Positions 21,390 to 32,476 of a stretch of DNA of 64,000 nucleotides are shown piece after piece (the stretch's first letter is position 1; the number at the start of each line of letters is the position of its first letter). Origin of the DNA: Edaphochlamys debaryana (taxonomy: Eukaryota; Chlorophyta; Chlorophyceae; Chlamydomonadales); assembly GCA_016858145.1 (NCBI GenBank), contig JAEHOE010000048.1, positions 682,001 through 746,000 of the forward strand, written 5' to 3'. The translations under genes and the position numbers were made by a program. The notes under the pieces are model-generated. The model saw nothing but the letters and a program-made list of their open reading frames with translations. It had not been told where the DNA came from and made no database searches.

Positions 21390-23581
21390 TTACGACGAAG
21401 CCGTCGAGGTGGGGGCAACGGCGGGGGCCTGGGTGGCGGCCGCCAGGGGCGTGTAGTCCTCCAGGCCGCCCACCTTCCAGGGCGGCCAGTACTTGAACAC
21501 GGCCCGGCCCACGATGTTCTCCTGGGGTGGTTGAATGACGAGGGAATGGATGAGAGGCCAGCCAGAGTGTGCAGCCGTCGAATCAGGCAAGGAACTTCGA
21601 GCGCCTCCTCAATGCTCCCATCCATGAGCCTGCGGCCACGTTGTGCCGGTGTGCAGTCTTCAGTGCAGCCCCTGGCCCCCGCCCCGGCTCCCGCCCCGAT
21701 CCTCATGGGCCCTGGGCGCACCTTGGGCAGCGGGCCCCACAGGTGCGAGTCGTAGCTGTTGTTGCGGTTGTCGCCCATCACAAAACACCTGCGGGCGGGT
21801 AGGGCCATGACACACATGAGGCTAGGCTACGCCCATGAGAGCACCAAGACTACCGCATCCAAGCCATGAGAGCCCGACGCCCTCCCGCCCCATGCCATGC
21901 CGCCACAATCCTTGCGTACCGGTACGCTCTGCCGCCCCGGGCCGCCGCCCCTAATACTCCTGCACCCCCACCCTCAGCCTGCAACTCAAGCCACCTACGT
22001 CGCCGGGCGGCACCCGCAGCCGGGGCATGTCGTACTTGGGCGGCTCGTTGATGAAGGGCTCCGTACGCTGTACGCCGTTGACGTATGTACGGCCGTCGTG
22101 CACCTGCACAGCGAGAGGCCGAGGGAGTGCGGCTTTTCAGGGCGAGCGAGGGTGCGCTGCCCGGTTCTCCTGCTGTGGCCCTTCTCCCACGCCCCTTCCT
22201 CAGGCCTCCGCCGTGCTGGCACCACCGACTGCTCCCTTGGCTGCCTTCCCGTCTACTCCCGAAGCCAATACCTCCCGTGCTCGCCGTCTTGCTGCGGTAA
22301 GTTACCTCTGCTGCGTCCTTCCCGCCCCAACCCTCCGCCAGCGCGGACAGCCCACGCACCTCGATCACATCCCCCTCCACCGCCACCACGCGCTTAATGT
22401 ACACATTGTCGTCCCCAAAGATGGAGGGCTCCGGTGAGATCTCCCGGGGCGGGTGGAAGATGATGACGTCACCCGCCGCCGGCTGCCTGCAGACGCCAGG
22501 CGGGGTCCGTGCAGCGGGGGGCCAGCGCTTCAGGAGGGGAGCACTCATGTGGGTCGGCTGCCCGCGTGAGAGCTTTGGGCCCCAGCGTCCAGCGCCGGGC
22601 CCGCCCCGCAGACCCACATGGCCAGGATCCCATGCCCAGTCACGTGCTCGTGTGCTCGTGTCGCTCCCAGCTGTGCTCGTGCTAGCCCAATCTTGCCAGG
22701 CTCTCGGCGCTGTGCATGCCCCAACCCTCCGGGCCGGCTTGCCCCGTCCACAGTTTTGCTTGTGCTTGCTCCGTACAGGCCCGGCTTGCTAACCCTGTCC
22801 CCCCGGAAGTCGTTTAACCCTTCCTGGCCCTTCCTGGCTCTTGGGTTGGACCAATCCCGCCCGTCGCTGCCCTCCCTGCTGCCTGCTGCCCCCACCTCAT
22901 AAAGCGGTACGTAATCTTCTCCGCAATCAGGCGGTCGCCCACGTCAAAGGTGGGGAACATGGAGAGCGAAGGAATGAAGCGCGGCTCCGCCACGAATGTC
23001 CGTATCCCGTACGAGATCGCGATCGCCAGCGCGATCGTCAGCAGGTCATCCTTGCTGATGCGCATGCCCAGGAAGCTGACCGTGTTGTCCGCAGCGGCCT
23101 CCGCCCCGCTGCTGCTGGCGCCGCTTCCGCTGTTGCTGCTGCTGCCACTGCTGGAGGCTTTGTTGGGATCCGGAGCGCCGTTGCTGGGGGCGCCGTTCCC
23201 GGTGGGAGAGGCGGGGGACTCAGAGGAGGAAGTCCGCGTGTCCGCATCTGGGGTGGCAGGTATGGGCAGGTGGGGAGGCGGAGCTGTCATGGACTGGCTC
23301 CCGGAGTGGGGCCACGGACTGCGACGCGCATTACGGCATGCAGAGTGGGCACAAAGAGAGGCTGCACAGCGCCGTCTGCGGGGAAAGGACGGGGCGCCCT
23401 GCGCTGGTCGTGCCAGGGAACAGCTGGGGCCGGGGCTCGTCGTTGGCTCGCCACGTCGGCCACGCACGTCCCACTCCCGCCCCTTGCAACGCACCTGGCG
23501 TCGAGCGCAGCGAGGCCCCGCGCACGTTCGGGCGAGTGCCAGCCCTGACGCCGCCGAACCTGCGTGGCCAGGCAACATCAC
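21390..23581 (-). CDS. Type I signal peptidase, thylakoidal processing peptidase type
   Basis: The enzyme removes lumen-targeting or signal peptides. Exons: 22896-23581, 22360-22486, 21999-22103, 21722-21788, 21390-21521; about 371 residues. The first about 100 residues are rich in Arg/Ser/Ala, like a plastid transit peptide, followed by a Ser/Gly/Asn linker. One membrane segment ([15 protein letters not shown]) precedes P-S-L-S-M-F-P-T-F with the catalytic Ser. The catalytic Lys is in [33 protein letters not shown] completes the S26 signature. The fourth exon has one base too many: the acceptor leads into GTGTTTTGTG, whereas G-D|V-F-V-M-G-D requires GTGTTTGTG. No alternative donor restores frame, so this is either a sequencing error in the T4 run at 21782-21785 or a real frameshift. 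The start is one of two adjacent ATGs. Confidence 0.9.
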
Positions 23582-24282
23582 AACTCAAGGATCGGTGTTG
23601 TTCATGAGCGCAGGACCTCAGTTAACATCTCCAAAGTCCCAATTGCGCGCTGACAGTCAGCGAGGCCCGTCCACGCGGAGATGGGCGAGTGGATGTTTTG
23701 CTTGGACGTCGCAAAGACCGCCGTAGCTGTCACCCTGACTATATGACTCGCCTTGCACAAGCAACGTGGACAGGTCGGGGCACGCCCGTGCAGGCGGGCA
23801 GCGCCTGGGGCGCAAGTCGCGTGAGCGCACGCATATTTCCTGCCCCTTAGCCCGCGTGCTGTGTAAGGTTAGGTGCTGAAGTGCTGGCTACAGGTTCTGA
23901 GCCGGGTTTAGGTGAGGTAAGCAGCTGGGGGCTGCACGGGCGGGCTTGGGCCTGACCGCGCCAAGTCGCATGACCCCTTTCGCCAAGTCGCGCCAAACCA
24001 GCAACCACAGCGCTTGCCCGGCCCTACACACACCCTCGTAGATTTTACCCTGCGTACGCACAGCAGAACAAAGACGAACGATTGGCCCGCCTCGCTACTG
24101 GTGACATTGGTTACAGAGACGTCCTCGAGCGGGCAGCGCTCCGGCAGCGCGGGTGAGCAGCTCGTAGCTGTAGTCGTAGCTGGACCCGTCCCGCGCGGCT
24201 TCCTTCCCCCCTCGGTGTCTGGAGCGGTTTGCGCGCGGCTGGCGGAGAGCTCTGTTCGCCCGGCTGCACGTCTGGGCGAGCT
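23582..24282. promoter_or_regulatory. Shared upstream region, signal peptidase / ankyrin gene
   Basis: These 700 bp between head-to-head genes must contain both promoters. The sequence around 23930-24000 repeats a C-G-C-C-A-A-G-T-C-G core (CGCGCCAAGTCGC, then CGCCAAGTCGCGCC). No other element is recognised. Confidence 0.4.
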
Positions 24283-27200
24283 ATGGAGAACAATGCGATC
24301 CCATCAACGGCCACGCGCCTGCCGAAGCTGCATTGGTATGCATACAAAGGTGCGCGGCGTCGCGGCATCGTTGCGCCGATGAGCAGCTCGGCACGCCGGC
24401 CTACGTCTAGCGAGGCGCTTGCCTGCGATGCGATGCAGTCAGGGCGACGCTGATGGGTCTGGCGGGGTAGCTGGGGCCTTCGCGAGCTGCACGCCGCTGC
24501 GGCGAAGCGGGCGACGCGGCCGGCCTTGGCAGCCACTGACGCCCGCGGGTGCCCACTGCTCCGTCGCAGGCGACGTCCGGGGAGTGCTAAACTGCATCAC
24601 GGAGGGCTGCAGCTTGCATGAGACTGTATCCCTGCGGAACCAGCACGGGCGACTGGTCTGCGGGGTGAGCGGCGCTTGAGCTCGAGGCGAGGTCTAGGGC
24701 CGGCTTCGCGTTCTGAGCCGATGTTGTGGAGCAGCAGGGCGGGGCGAGTCGGCGGCGGAGCTGGCCTGAGGCCTGTGTGGGCAGGCGGGGTGGGGGCGGG
24801 GTAGGCAGGGCAACCTTGGTGGGGCCCGGGGCCTGGTGCGGACCCGTATGGGGATCTGGACGAAGGTGGCCGCCGCTCCCTTGGCCTCTAGCCTCCACCC
24901 CTACCCATACGTCCCACTCTTGCGCTGTGACCCGGGACTGTCCCCAGCGCTGTTCATCCCCCCACCTGCACTTCCCGCCTCCGCTAACCTTCCCCGGCGC
25001 CGTTCGGTCCCCGGCTTCCCTCTGCCTAGATCACGCCACTCTTCCTGGCCGCTCAGCGGGGCCACAGCGAGATCGTGAAGCTGCTGGTGAACGAGGGAGC
25101 CAGCCCCGTGCAGCCCTGCTTCATCCAGGTAGGTGGGGGGCTGAGGGCCGGGCGCGGCTGACTGCGCCACCCAGGGCCTGCGTCCTGGACGGCCCTGGAA
25201 CGGCTGTCAGGGGCATGAGGAAGTGAGGATGATGCCTTAGGGCTCAGGGCCCAGGCATGCAGCTTGGGGGGCTCGGCAAGAGCATGCGCAGGGTTCAGTT
25301 AGGGAGTGGGGACGGCCGCCACGTGCCTCGTGAGCATTCCTCTCAAGCCCCGGCGCTCGCTTGTCGCCCACCCGCCTCGGTTGCTGCAGGGCAGCACGGA
25401 GCTGTGCACGCCGCAGGAGGTGGCCTCCCTAAACCTGCACTTCAAGCTCTCCAGGTAGGCGGGGTGGCGCGCGGTAGGGGGGAGGAAGGAGGCGGGCTGT
25501 CGAGTCTGGCTGCATGCGCTGGGGGGCGCAGCGCATGGCAGAACAAGGGCGTTGCGGGAACCAAAGGGGTATGCACGCGGACGGCTGCAGATGGAGTGTT
25601 TCGAATGAGGGGGTTGGGGAAAGTTTGTTAGGGTTCCGGGTCAAGATGTTGTGGCAACCAGCGCGGTCTTCAACTGCCTAGCTCCAAAGCTCCAGGAAGC
25701 GGTCAGCACTTGTCATGAGGTCGGTAGGGGGGACTGCGGTGATTGCCAGGTTCTACCCTGCGGGCGAGCACAAGGTCTCTTTCGCGGCACTTTGGACGGC
25801 GCGTGGCACGCTGTGCGGTCCAGCCCTCGGCTGCTGCTGCGGCTGTCGGCTCCGTGAGGCGGCGTGTAGTGCCGAGCGGGAGGGGCCGGCCCCTGGCCAG
25901 CCAGGCCTGGCGCTTCAGCCGGGTGGTCCATCGCTGTCCTGAGGCAACAGCTGTCGAGTAGCGGCACGCGCAGTGCAGGCCGCGTGCGGCACCTGAGGGG
26001 CAGGAGGCAGCAGGCTGGGCTAGGCTGGCGCAGCCGTGGCATGCCGTACGGAGCGCGGGCTGGCTGGCGGCAGAGGGCTCATCTCCGCTGCCTGTTCCCT
26101 TCTTGCCCGCCTGCCCCCCCCCCAGGTGGCTCAAGGCGGCCGCCAAGGCCCGGCGGAAGGAGGACGAGGTTCTGGCGCTGGACGATGAGGACCGCATGAG
26201 CCAGGTGGGTGGGTGGGGGTGGGGGGGGGGAGGGTGCATGGAAGGGAGGGGAAGGCGGGGGTTGAAACGGGCGGGGACGGGGCAGGGGGCAGACGAGGGT
26301 CCTGGTATGACACCACGGCGGACCCAGGTGTGGAAAAGGGGAGGGGGCCTGGGTCAGGGGCAGGGGGCGAGGGCAGGGGGGGAGCGGGGGTGATCGCTTG
26401 ACGAATTGCGCGAACCGTAGCCAAAGAGAAGGTGGGGAGCGGGGGCAAAGGATGGTGCTCGTGACGTTATGACAGAACGGCGCTGAGTAACGGCACCAAG
26501 CCGACTGCGGCCAGCCCAAGCCAAGCCAAGCCTAGCCAGGCAGACCAGCCCTGACTAAGCCCGAACCCACGCCGTCCCCGCAGGTCTCCAGCCGCCTGGC
26601 GCGCGGGCTGGAGCGCGCCCGCTCCGTGCGCTCCATGGGCGGGGGCGCGGGCGGCAACGGCCTCTCCCTCCGCCAGGCCTCCCGCAGCTCGCAGGCGGGC
26701 GGGCGGGCCTCTATGTCGGTGGAGCCGGCGCTGCCCGCGGGCCCCGGGTCCATGGCGGGGGGTACGGAGCCGGGGGAGGCGGCCGAGGTGGACCCGCAGC
26801 GGCAGGCGGCGCTCAATTTCATGCAGGTGTGTGTGGGGGGGGGCTGAGGGGAGGGGGAGGGGGAAAGAGCAGGAGGGCGAGAGAGCGGGGGAAGGGAAAG
26901 GGTCATTGGGCGGTGGGAGTGCGGGGAAGGTGGTGGCTGGAGGCTGGAAGCTTGGCTGAGCTGGGCTCGGGCGGGGCAAGCGTCGGGGGTTGGACGGGGG
27001 GGCGGGCGAGCGCGTGCGGGCAGCAGGACAAGGGCTCTGGGAAGGGGTTGGTGTGTGTGCAACTGGCCTGCGGTAGACGCGGCGGAGGGTACGACGGACA
27101 GGGGCCGAAACGGGCCGAGGCTGGGGTGGGCTGGGGCAGGGGGAGGCGAGGGAGCGCGGGCAGCAGGCTAAGGGCTCTGGAAGGCGTGATGCGTGGCCGG

Positions 27201-28138
27201 CCGTCGAAGGTGCGGGGGGCGGCGACCGTGGATGGATGCGCGCCTGCTCTGCACACGACTCACAGGCGCCATCCCTGCGACTCACCTCCGTTCGAACCAC
27301 CCCCACCGCTCCCAGCCACACACCGCACACCACCCACCACCCCACTACCCATCGGCCCTCCTCCCCCCCAGAACATCGACCTCAACGCCTTCGACCCCGC
27401 CTCCGAGGCGCCCGTGGTGATGCCGCTGCCCGCCAAGGCCTCCTCCGCCAACGGCATGAAGGCCATGTTCAAAAAGGTCTTCACCTGGGGCGGCAACAGC
27501 CCGCCCAGGGACTCCATGGGCGCGGGCGCGGGCGCCAACTCGCGAGCGTCCCAGTCCACGCGCGTCCGCGGCGGGCCGGCGGGGCCCGAGGCGCCTGCGG
27601 CGGCGTCGGCGGGGGTGGCTGCGGGTGCGGCGCCCGGAGGCGAGGGGCCGGGGCTCGAGCCCGGCCTGGACCCCCAGGTGGTGGACCCCTCCCGGCCCGA
27701 CCACACCAAGGTGCTGCAGCGCTTCCTCAAGGACCTGGTGAGTGCAAGGGGGGCGGGGGGGACGGGGAGGGGGGGAGGGCGGTTGGAGGGGGTGTGTGGT
27801 GGGGAGGGGGGCTGGAGAAGGAGAGGGGGCTGCAAGGGGTGATTGGGACGGGGGCGCCAGCGCAGGGGGTGTTCGCTGTGCGGGACCCGTAGCTCTGACG
27901 CTGAATGGATGTCTTTGCCACAGCGCCCTGCGCTGCTCGTCTGACCCACATCACCCTAGACCTAACTTCCTTTGTCTTTGTCCTTTCGTCGTGTGCCCCA
28001 CAGGACCTGGCGCACTGGCAGCCGGAGAGCGACGGGCCGCTGGAGGGCGCCTCCACACCGGCGCGCTCGGTCCAGCGCGGCCCCTCGCCGCCCCGCAGCC
28101 TGCGAGGGAACGGCAGCCCTGCGCGCTCGCGGGCTTAG
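24283..28138 (+). CDS. Ankyrin-repeat protein with long disordered C-terminus
   Basis: Eight exons (24283-24349, 24570-24664, 25030-25128, 25390-25454, 26126-26204, 26584-26826, 27372-27737, 28004-28138) give 382 residues, with all phases consistent. Residues about 18-100 form two ankyrin-like repeats: Y-A-Y-K-G-D-V-R-G-V-L, then T-P-L-F-L-A-A-Q-R-G-H-S-E-I-V-K-L-L-V. The second is a perfect consensus. A charged helix follows (W-L-K-A-A-A-K-A-R-R-K-E-D-E-V). The remaining 250 residues are Gly/Ala/Ser/Pro-rich with Arg-Ser clusters (R-A-R-S-V-R-S, P-A-R-S-R-A) and a short ordered stretch (K-A-M-F-K-K-V-F-T-W). I do not recognise an orthologue. It is probably a cytosolic scaffold; no targeting signal is seen. 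The last three introns are G-rich in the transcript. Confidence 0.85.
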
Positions 28139-29766
28139 ACACGCGGGGCACGTGGGGGCACGGGGGTTACGCAGTGTGGGGACGTTGCTTGCGGACGCGA
28201 CATGTACAGCATCCGGTACAGGGGTGCTGTGCGTGCGAGTCGGTTGGGGGCATGTAGCGTGTGGGTTGGGGGCAGAGGCTGGGCGCACGCGTGGCGCTGG
28301 CAGGTGGTGGTGGGAAGCGGGACGGGGTGGGGTTTGTGGGCGAGGGCGGGCGCAGGGCTCAAGTATGGATGGGTTCATATGAGTATTATGTTCAGGGCTT
28401 TCCGGCCCCAGCAATGCGGCGTGACGGCAAACTTCGACCGTGTGATAGCTTGACGCTTGCAGGACTGGTAGGTTGTGCGCGGACTTTTCCCAGCCGTCAG
28501 GCTGTGCAGCGTAAGTAGCTTGTTGATTGCCAGCCGGTCAGGGATGGCGGGTACGGGGCGCCATGTGCCGTTGTGTGTGGGCTGCTCCTGCTCGCAGCTA
28601 TGCATTATGCCATCTAAATTGTGCGCTGGTGCGATGTGGGTGTAGGGCTACAACTGTGCTGCGCTCTGCTGTGGGTTGACACCGGGGAGTCTATTACCGC
28701 AAGTACCGTATCCTGTTGAACGGAGTTGTGGTTGTTAGGGTCGCGAGGAGGGTCAGAGCTCAGAGACTGGCTCACAGCTGGGACGATGGGGAGCGCTTGT
28801 CAAGCGCGTGTGCTTTCCACGCATGGGAGCTTGGGGGGCGAAGGGGGCCGAGCGTGAGACGTCACTGCAAGTCACTCGGAAGTTTTTGGGCTGAGCCGCC
28901 GCCGTCAGGCTCTTCGGGCGGCGAAGCCCCCCGAGATTACCCCGTGTCGGCGTGCGTGTGTGCCTGCGTCACGCATGAACTCGCGATTCACGCCCAGCCC
29001 GCGATGCCACAAGCTCGAGCTTTCTTATCCCTATCCCTATCCCTATTCCCTGCAGAGCAGAGAAACGCATCGACCCCGCTTGTCGGTGCTGGTCAACACT
29101 GGTCCAAACGCCATTTAAGGCCTCTTCCTGCCACCAGCTCACAGCACTCCCAGCCCTAGCGCAACGGCGGAGTCAGCCTGCAGTGGAAGATCCCGTATGC
29201 GGGCCCCAAGCGCTCTCGAAGTCCCAGCCCACAGACAACAACTCAAGACAACGCCACACGCCGCCTCACACAGCGCCGACCTACAAGCAAGCACCTTTGA
29301 GCTCCCCCTGCGTCCCCCCCAGAGCTCGCCCCAAAGCTGCCCCCCAGGCTCCTGACAAGCTCGCCCCACAAGCTCTGCCACAATCCCCCTCAGCCCCTCC
29401 CCCAAGCTCACCCCCAAGGCCCCAAGCTTGCCCCCAGAAGCTCACCCCCAAAGCACCCCGCCCCCCAACGCCCCCCCTCCTCCTTGGAGGCTCCCAGAGA
29501 GCACCAGCAAGCTCCCCAGATGAGACGCCAGCTTCCCCAAGCTTCTCCCCCTCCCTCAGCTCCCCTCAGCTCCTGCCAAGCAGCTACCCGCAGCTTCCAG
29601 GCAGCTTCCCGCACCTGCCCCAGCTACCCCGCAGCCTCCCCACAGCTGCGCCCACCTCCCCGCGCCGCCCAAGGGCCGCCCACGCGCCTGCGCCTCCGCG
29701 GCGCGTTGGGGGGGGCGAAGCAGCGGTGGGGGAACGTGTTTGGTGTGTGGCTCCCATATGCCATGC
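28139..29766. other. Gene-poor region upstream of tRNA-Pro
   Basis: The left part should include the 3' UTR of the ankyrin gene. At 29020-29050 there is a short CTATCC microsatellite. From about 29300 to 29660 the plus strand is a degenerate A-G-C-T-C/C-C-C-C-A low-complexity tract with no start-to-stop frame that makes sense as protein. No gene is recognised. Confidence 0.5.
29310..29650. repeat. Degenerate AAGCTCxCCCC low-complexity tract
   Basis: Imperfect repeats of an AGCTC/AGCTT core, each followed by a C-rich run and spaced about 12-20 bp apart, fill this stretch. It lies immediately upstream of the tRNA gene and reads open on the plus strand only because of the lack of A/T-rich stops. 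Confidence 0.7.
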
Positions 29767-29838
29767 GGGAGTTTGGTCTAGTGGTATGATTCTCGCTTAG
29801 GGTGCGAGAGGTCGTGGGTTCAATTCCCGCAACTCCCC
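29767..29838 (+). tRNA. tRNA-Pro(AGG): tRNA-Pro (anticodon AGG)
   Basis: The gene folds as a 72-nt cloverleaf. The 7-bp acceptor stem is GGGAGTT/AACTCCC with discriminator C. The D arm carries the A box TGGTCTAGTGG. The anticodon stem is CTCGC/GCGAG with loop TTAGGGT (anticodon AGG). The T arm carries the B box GGTTCAATTCC, with one G-T wobble in the T stem. No intron is present and CCA is not encoded, as expected for a eukaryotic nuclear gene. The AGG anticodon, read after A-to-I editing, decodes CCU/CCC. Confidence 0.97.
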
Positions 29839-29840
29839 TA

Positions 29841-29844
29841 TTTT
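29841..29844 (+). terminator. RNA polymerase III terminator of tRNA-Pro
   Basis: A TTTT run begins three bases after the tRNA end, the minimal Pol III termination signal. Confidence 0.8.
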
Positions 29845-30160
29845 GCTCTGCGCCGCCTCAGCTCAGCAGCCCTTTCGCTCGCGCTGTTGGCGTCCGCGGT
29901 GCTGCCCTTCTGGCCAGCCTGGGTTTCCTGCTGCTCCGCGGACGACTGTGGGTGGGGACCGGTCGGCTTTGTACTGGTACTTTTGTGCACATGTTGAGTA
30001 TGGGCCACCTCAGCCGCAGCCTCAAGAGGCAAGCTCCATAAGGTCACGCTTCCGTAAGTATACGTGCGCAGACAGGGACCTCGCTGTGCTGGCCCCTGGC
30101 CGCCAGCACCTGAGCAAGCAGCCATCAGCCCCCAGGTGGGGAACGGGATTCGCCATGAGG

Positions 30161-30472
30161 TACTGCACCCCGCCCTACACTCGTGCTCAACTGCACACGT
30201 TACACCTGTTGAGGTTTCACTCTCCACCCACACTCCACTTCATCCCACAGCTGCAAAGGGCTGCAACGCCTCACCATGCACGATTACACCGTTCAAGGGT
30301 TCAACAGCTCCTGAACGCCACGTGGGTCCGTAAGCATTGTTGGATGTCCACGGATGGCCATGGATGGCACACAGATGGGATTCGCCCGACCTGCAACCCG
30401 CCCTGCACTCGGTACTGCACCCCGGCAACCCGCCCTGTACGCGTGCGCAACTGCACACGTCACACTGGCAGT
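30161..30472 (+). repeat. Dispersed ~55-bp direct repeat
   Basis: The segment at 30161-30214 and that at 30412-30472 share TACTGCACCCC, a C-G-C-C-C-T block, and a CAACTGCACACGT(C/T)ACAC block in the same order. A partial third copy (ACCCGCCCTGCACTCGGTACTGCACC) overlaps 30395-30425. Confidence 0.7.
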
Positions 30473-32186
30473 CAGCCGCATGTTGACGCACGGCTTTACA
30501 CTACATGGCGCGACAAGAAGGTTGCAGCAGTACCGTATGCTGAAGAGGGATAGAGCAAATGCGCCTACAGCTCTGGCATCATCACACTAATCTCGGCTCT
30601 CACCTCTTACCTCTTCGAACTCCTGGACAACTCCTCGGCGCCCACACCACCTCATCGCAATCCCGGACGCCACTCCAGCAGCTTCGCTCTCCAAAGCGCC
30701 CGATCTAGGGGCCGGATCAGCACCCCTGCATCCGTGCCTCTTCCTTCCCTGCATCTTCACCTGCGCCAATCCTTCCTCTGCACAACGCCCATGTAGGGGT
30801 CCAAGCCAGCTCTTGAGCCCCGCCACGTGGACCTTTCGCTACCTCAACCTGCTTACTGGTACACTGCAATTCCGCTCAACGGGCCGAGCCCTTGCAACCA
30901 GGGCCGAGCCCTTGCAACCAGGGCCCTGATCCGCGACCACTGGCACCACCCCCAGGCCTCCTGAACCGGCAATACGTGGACCGACGCCACGGCTGCATTT
31001 CAATCCCACGAACAGCCATTATGTCCGGTACCCATGCGCCCCACCTACTGGCCTACCGGTACTAAACTCTCCACAGACCCCCCTCCCTTGAGCAAGGCGC
31101 AGTTCACCTCGATATGCGGTCGGTCAGTTGGTCTCTATAACGCATGCAGACACCGCTGAAGCCATTGCTCCACCTATGCGCATGAGGTAAGCAAGTTGAC
31201 GTATGACCCAACGAAATCAATCCCACACAAACAGACACTTGGCACGACTCATGGATTGGGCCTAAAGGAGGCGGACCCGCAGCTCCGCCCACCGCCCGTC
31301 CCCTTGGTCGTCTTTATGCCTGCGCGCCAGCACAGCCCCTGACGCATGCAGGCTTGCAGGGGCCATGAAAGGCCTCCCGTAATCGTGATGCGTGCCACGC
31401 TCAGTCTGCCTCGCACCCTGTCCACCCCTACAGCTCGCCCCCAACCTTTGCTTCTCTTCTTGGCCCCGAAGCCCAAGCGACTAGGCCGTACGTCCTGCCC
31501 CACCCCAACCAATGCTCAGCCCTGGCAAGTCGCGGAGCGTGGGCCAATGGCGACCTAGCAAAGCGATACGTGCAATGAGAGGGCGGTGCATCAAGCATGG
31601 GAAAGCGACGCTGACTCGGCCATTGCTGTCCTCTACCCCACACACCAACACAGTCTAACGAGCTACCGCGTTGAAGAAGAGATACAGATATGACCACCAA
31701 CAACTAAGGAGGCAGTAGAAATGAAGAGCGGGCGTCTGTTGGAGTGGGGCTGCGAGTGCGCAGGCATCCCGCGTTTGGGTTCCAGCGATCTCCTCGCCGC
31801 CCTCACACGCGGCACGACTAGGCTATGAGAGACACGTCATGAGATGGCAGTACGAGAGTCCAGGAAGCGGTAACGGTGACCTTGACGGCCAAAACCCGCG
31901 GCGGTAAACAAAAGCGCGGCGCACACGGCAACGCAACCCGCTCATACAGCGTGGCGAGCATTTGAGTAGCTCAGCCCCATATCCCCGTGCGCAAACCCGG
32001 GCGCGTTCCATCATGGTAGCTTGCCCCGTCTGGCTACCTACAGCACCGCTCCATGAAACGGAGCAGGCGAGTCGTACAAACGTACATGCATGTAAGTCGA
32101 AGCCATGAAAGCCTTGACAACGGAAGTCCTCACACTACCTTAACCGCCAAACACGAGCCAGTACGGTCAGCTCAGAGTGGTAAGGC

Positions 32187-32203
32187 GTCCTAGATTCTAG
32201 GAC
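32187..32203. repeat. 17-bp perfect palindrome
   Basis: GTCCTAGA and its reverse complement TCTAGGAC flank a single T. It lies about 270 bp downstream of the DCP2 stop. It could be a hairpin in the DCP2 3' UTR or a chance site. Confidence 0.6.
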
Positions 32204-32476
32204 ACTGGCCGCGTGAAATGCCCGAGGGCCTTGCAAGCATGAGCGCTACAGGCACAAAGGGCCCGGACGTTCGTAGTCCGGTTTGCCATGGGCCTTCATC
32301 GGGCACTCGGCCAGACTACACCGAGGCTTGCGCTGCTCCGGGACTTGGCTCCAGCCCGTGTCAGGCTCTCAGGCATAAGCTATCCAGCTAGAGTTGATGC
32401 GACACTTATAGTCGCCCACACGTTGCTGCACGAAAGCCCCGGCACGCGGTTGCGTCCGGGCGCATGTGGGTGTCGC

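Larger units (their letters stand above)
29845..32476. other. Gene-poor region between tRNA-Pro and DCP2
   Basis: No protein gene is recognised. The A/T content is higher than in the coding parts. There are dispersed repeats at 30161-30214 and 30412-30472 (a TACTGCACCCC ... AACTGCACACGT unit), a 19-bp direct repeat at about 30889-30926 (GGGCCGAGCCCTTGCAACCA), and a 17-bp palindrome at 32187-32203. The part nearest 32476 should be DCP2 3' UTR. It may contain decayed mobile-element sequence, but I see no diagnostic ends or domains. Confidence 0.5.

Noticed and set aside
31104..31560. Possible reverse-transcriptase fragment
   Set aside because: A few residues looked suggestive, but no catalytic motif or element ends could be found.
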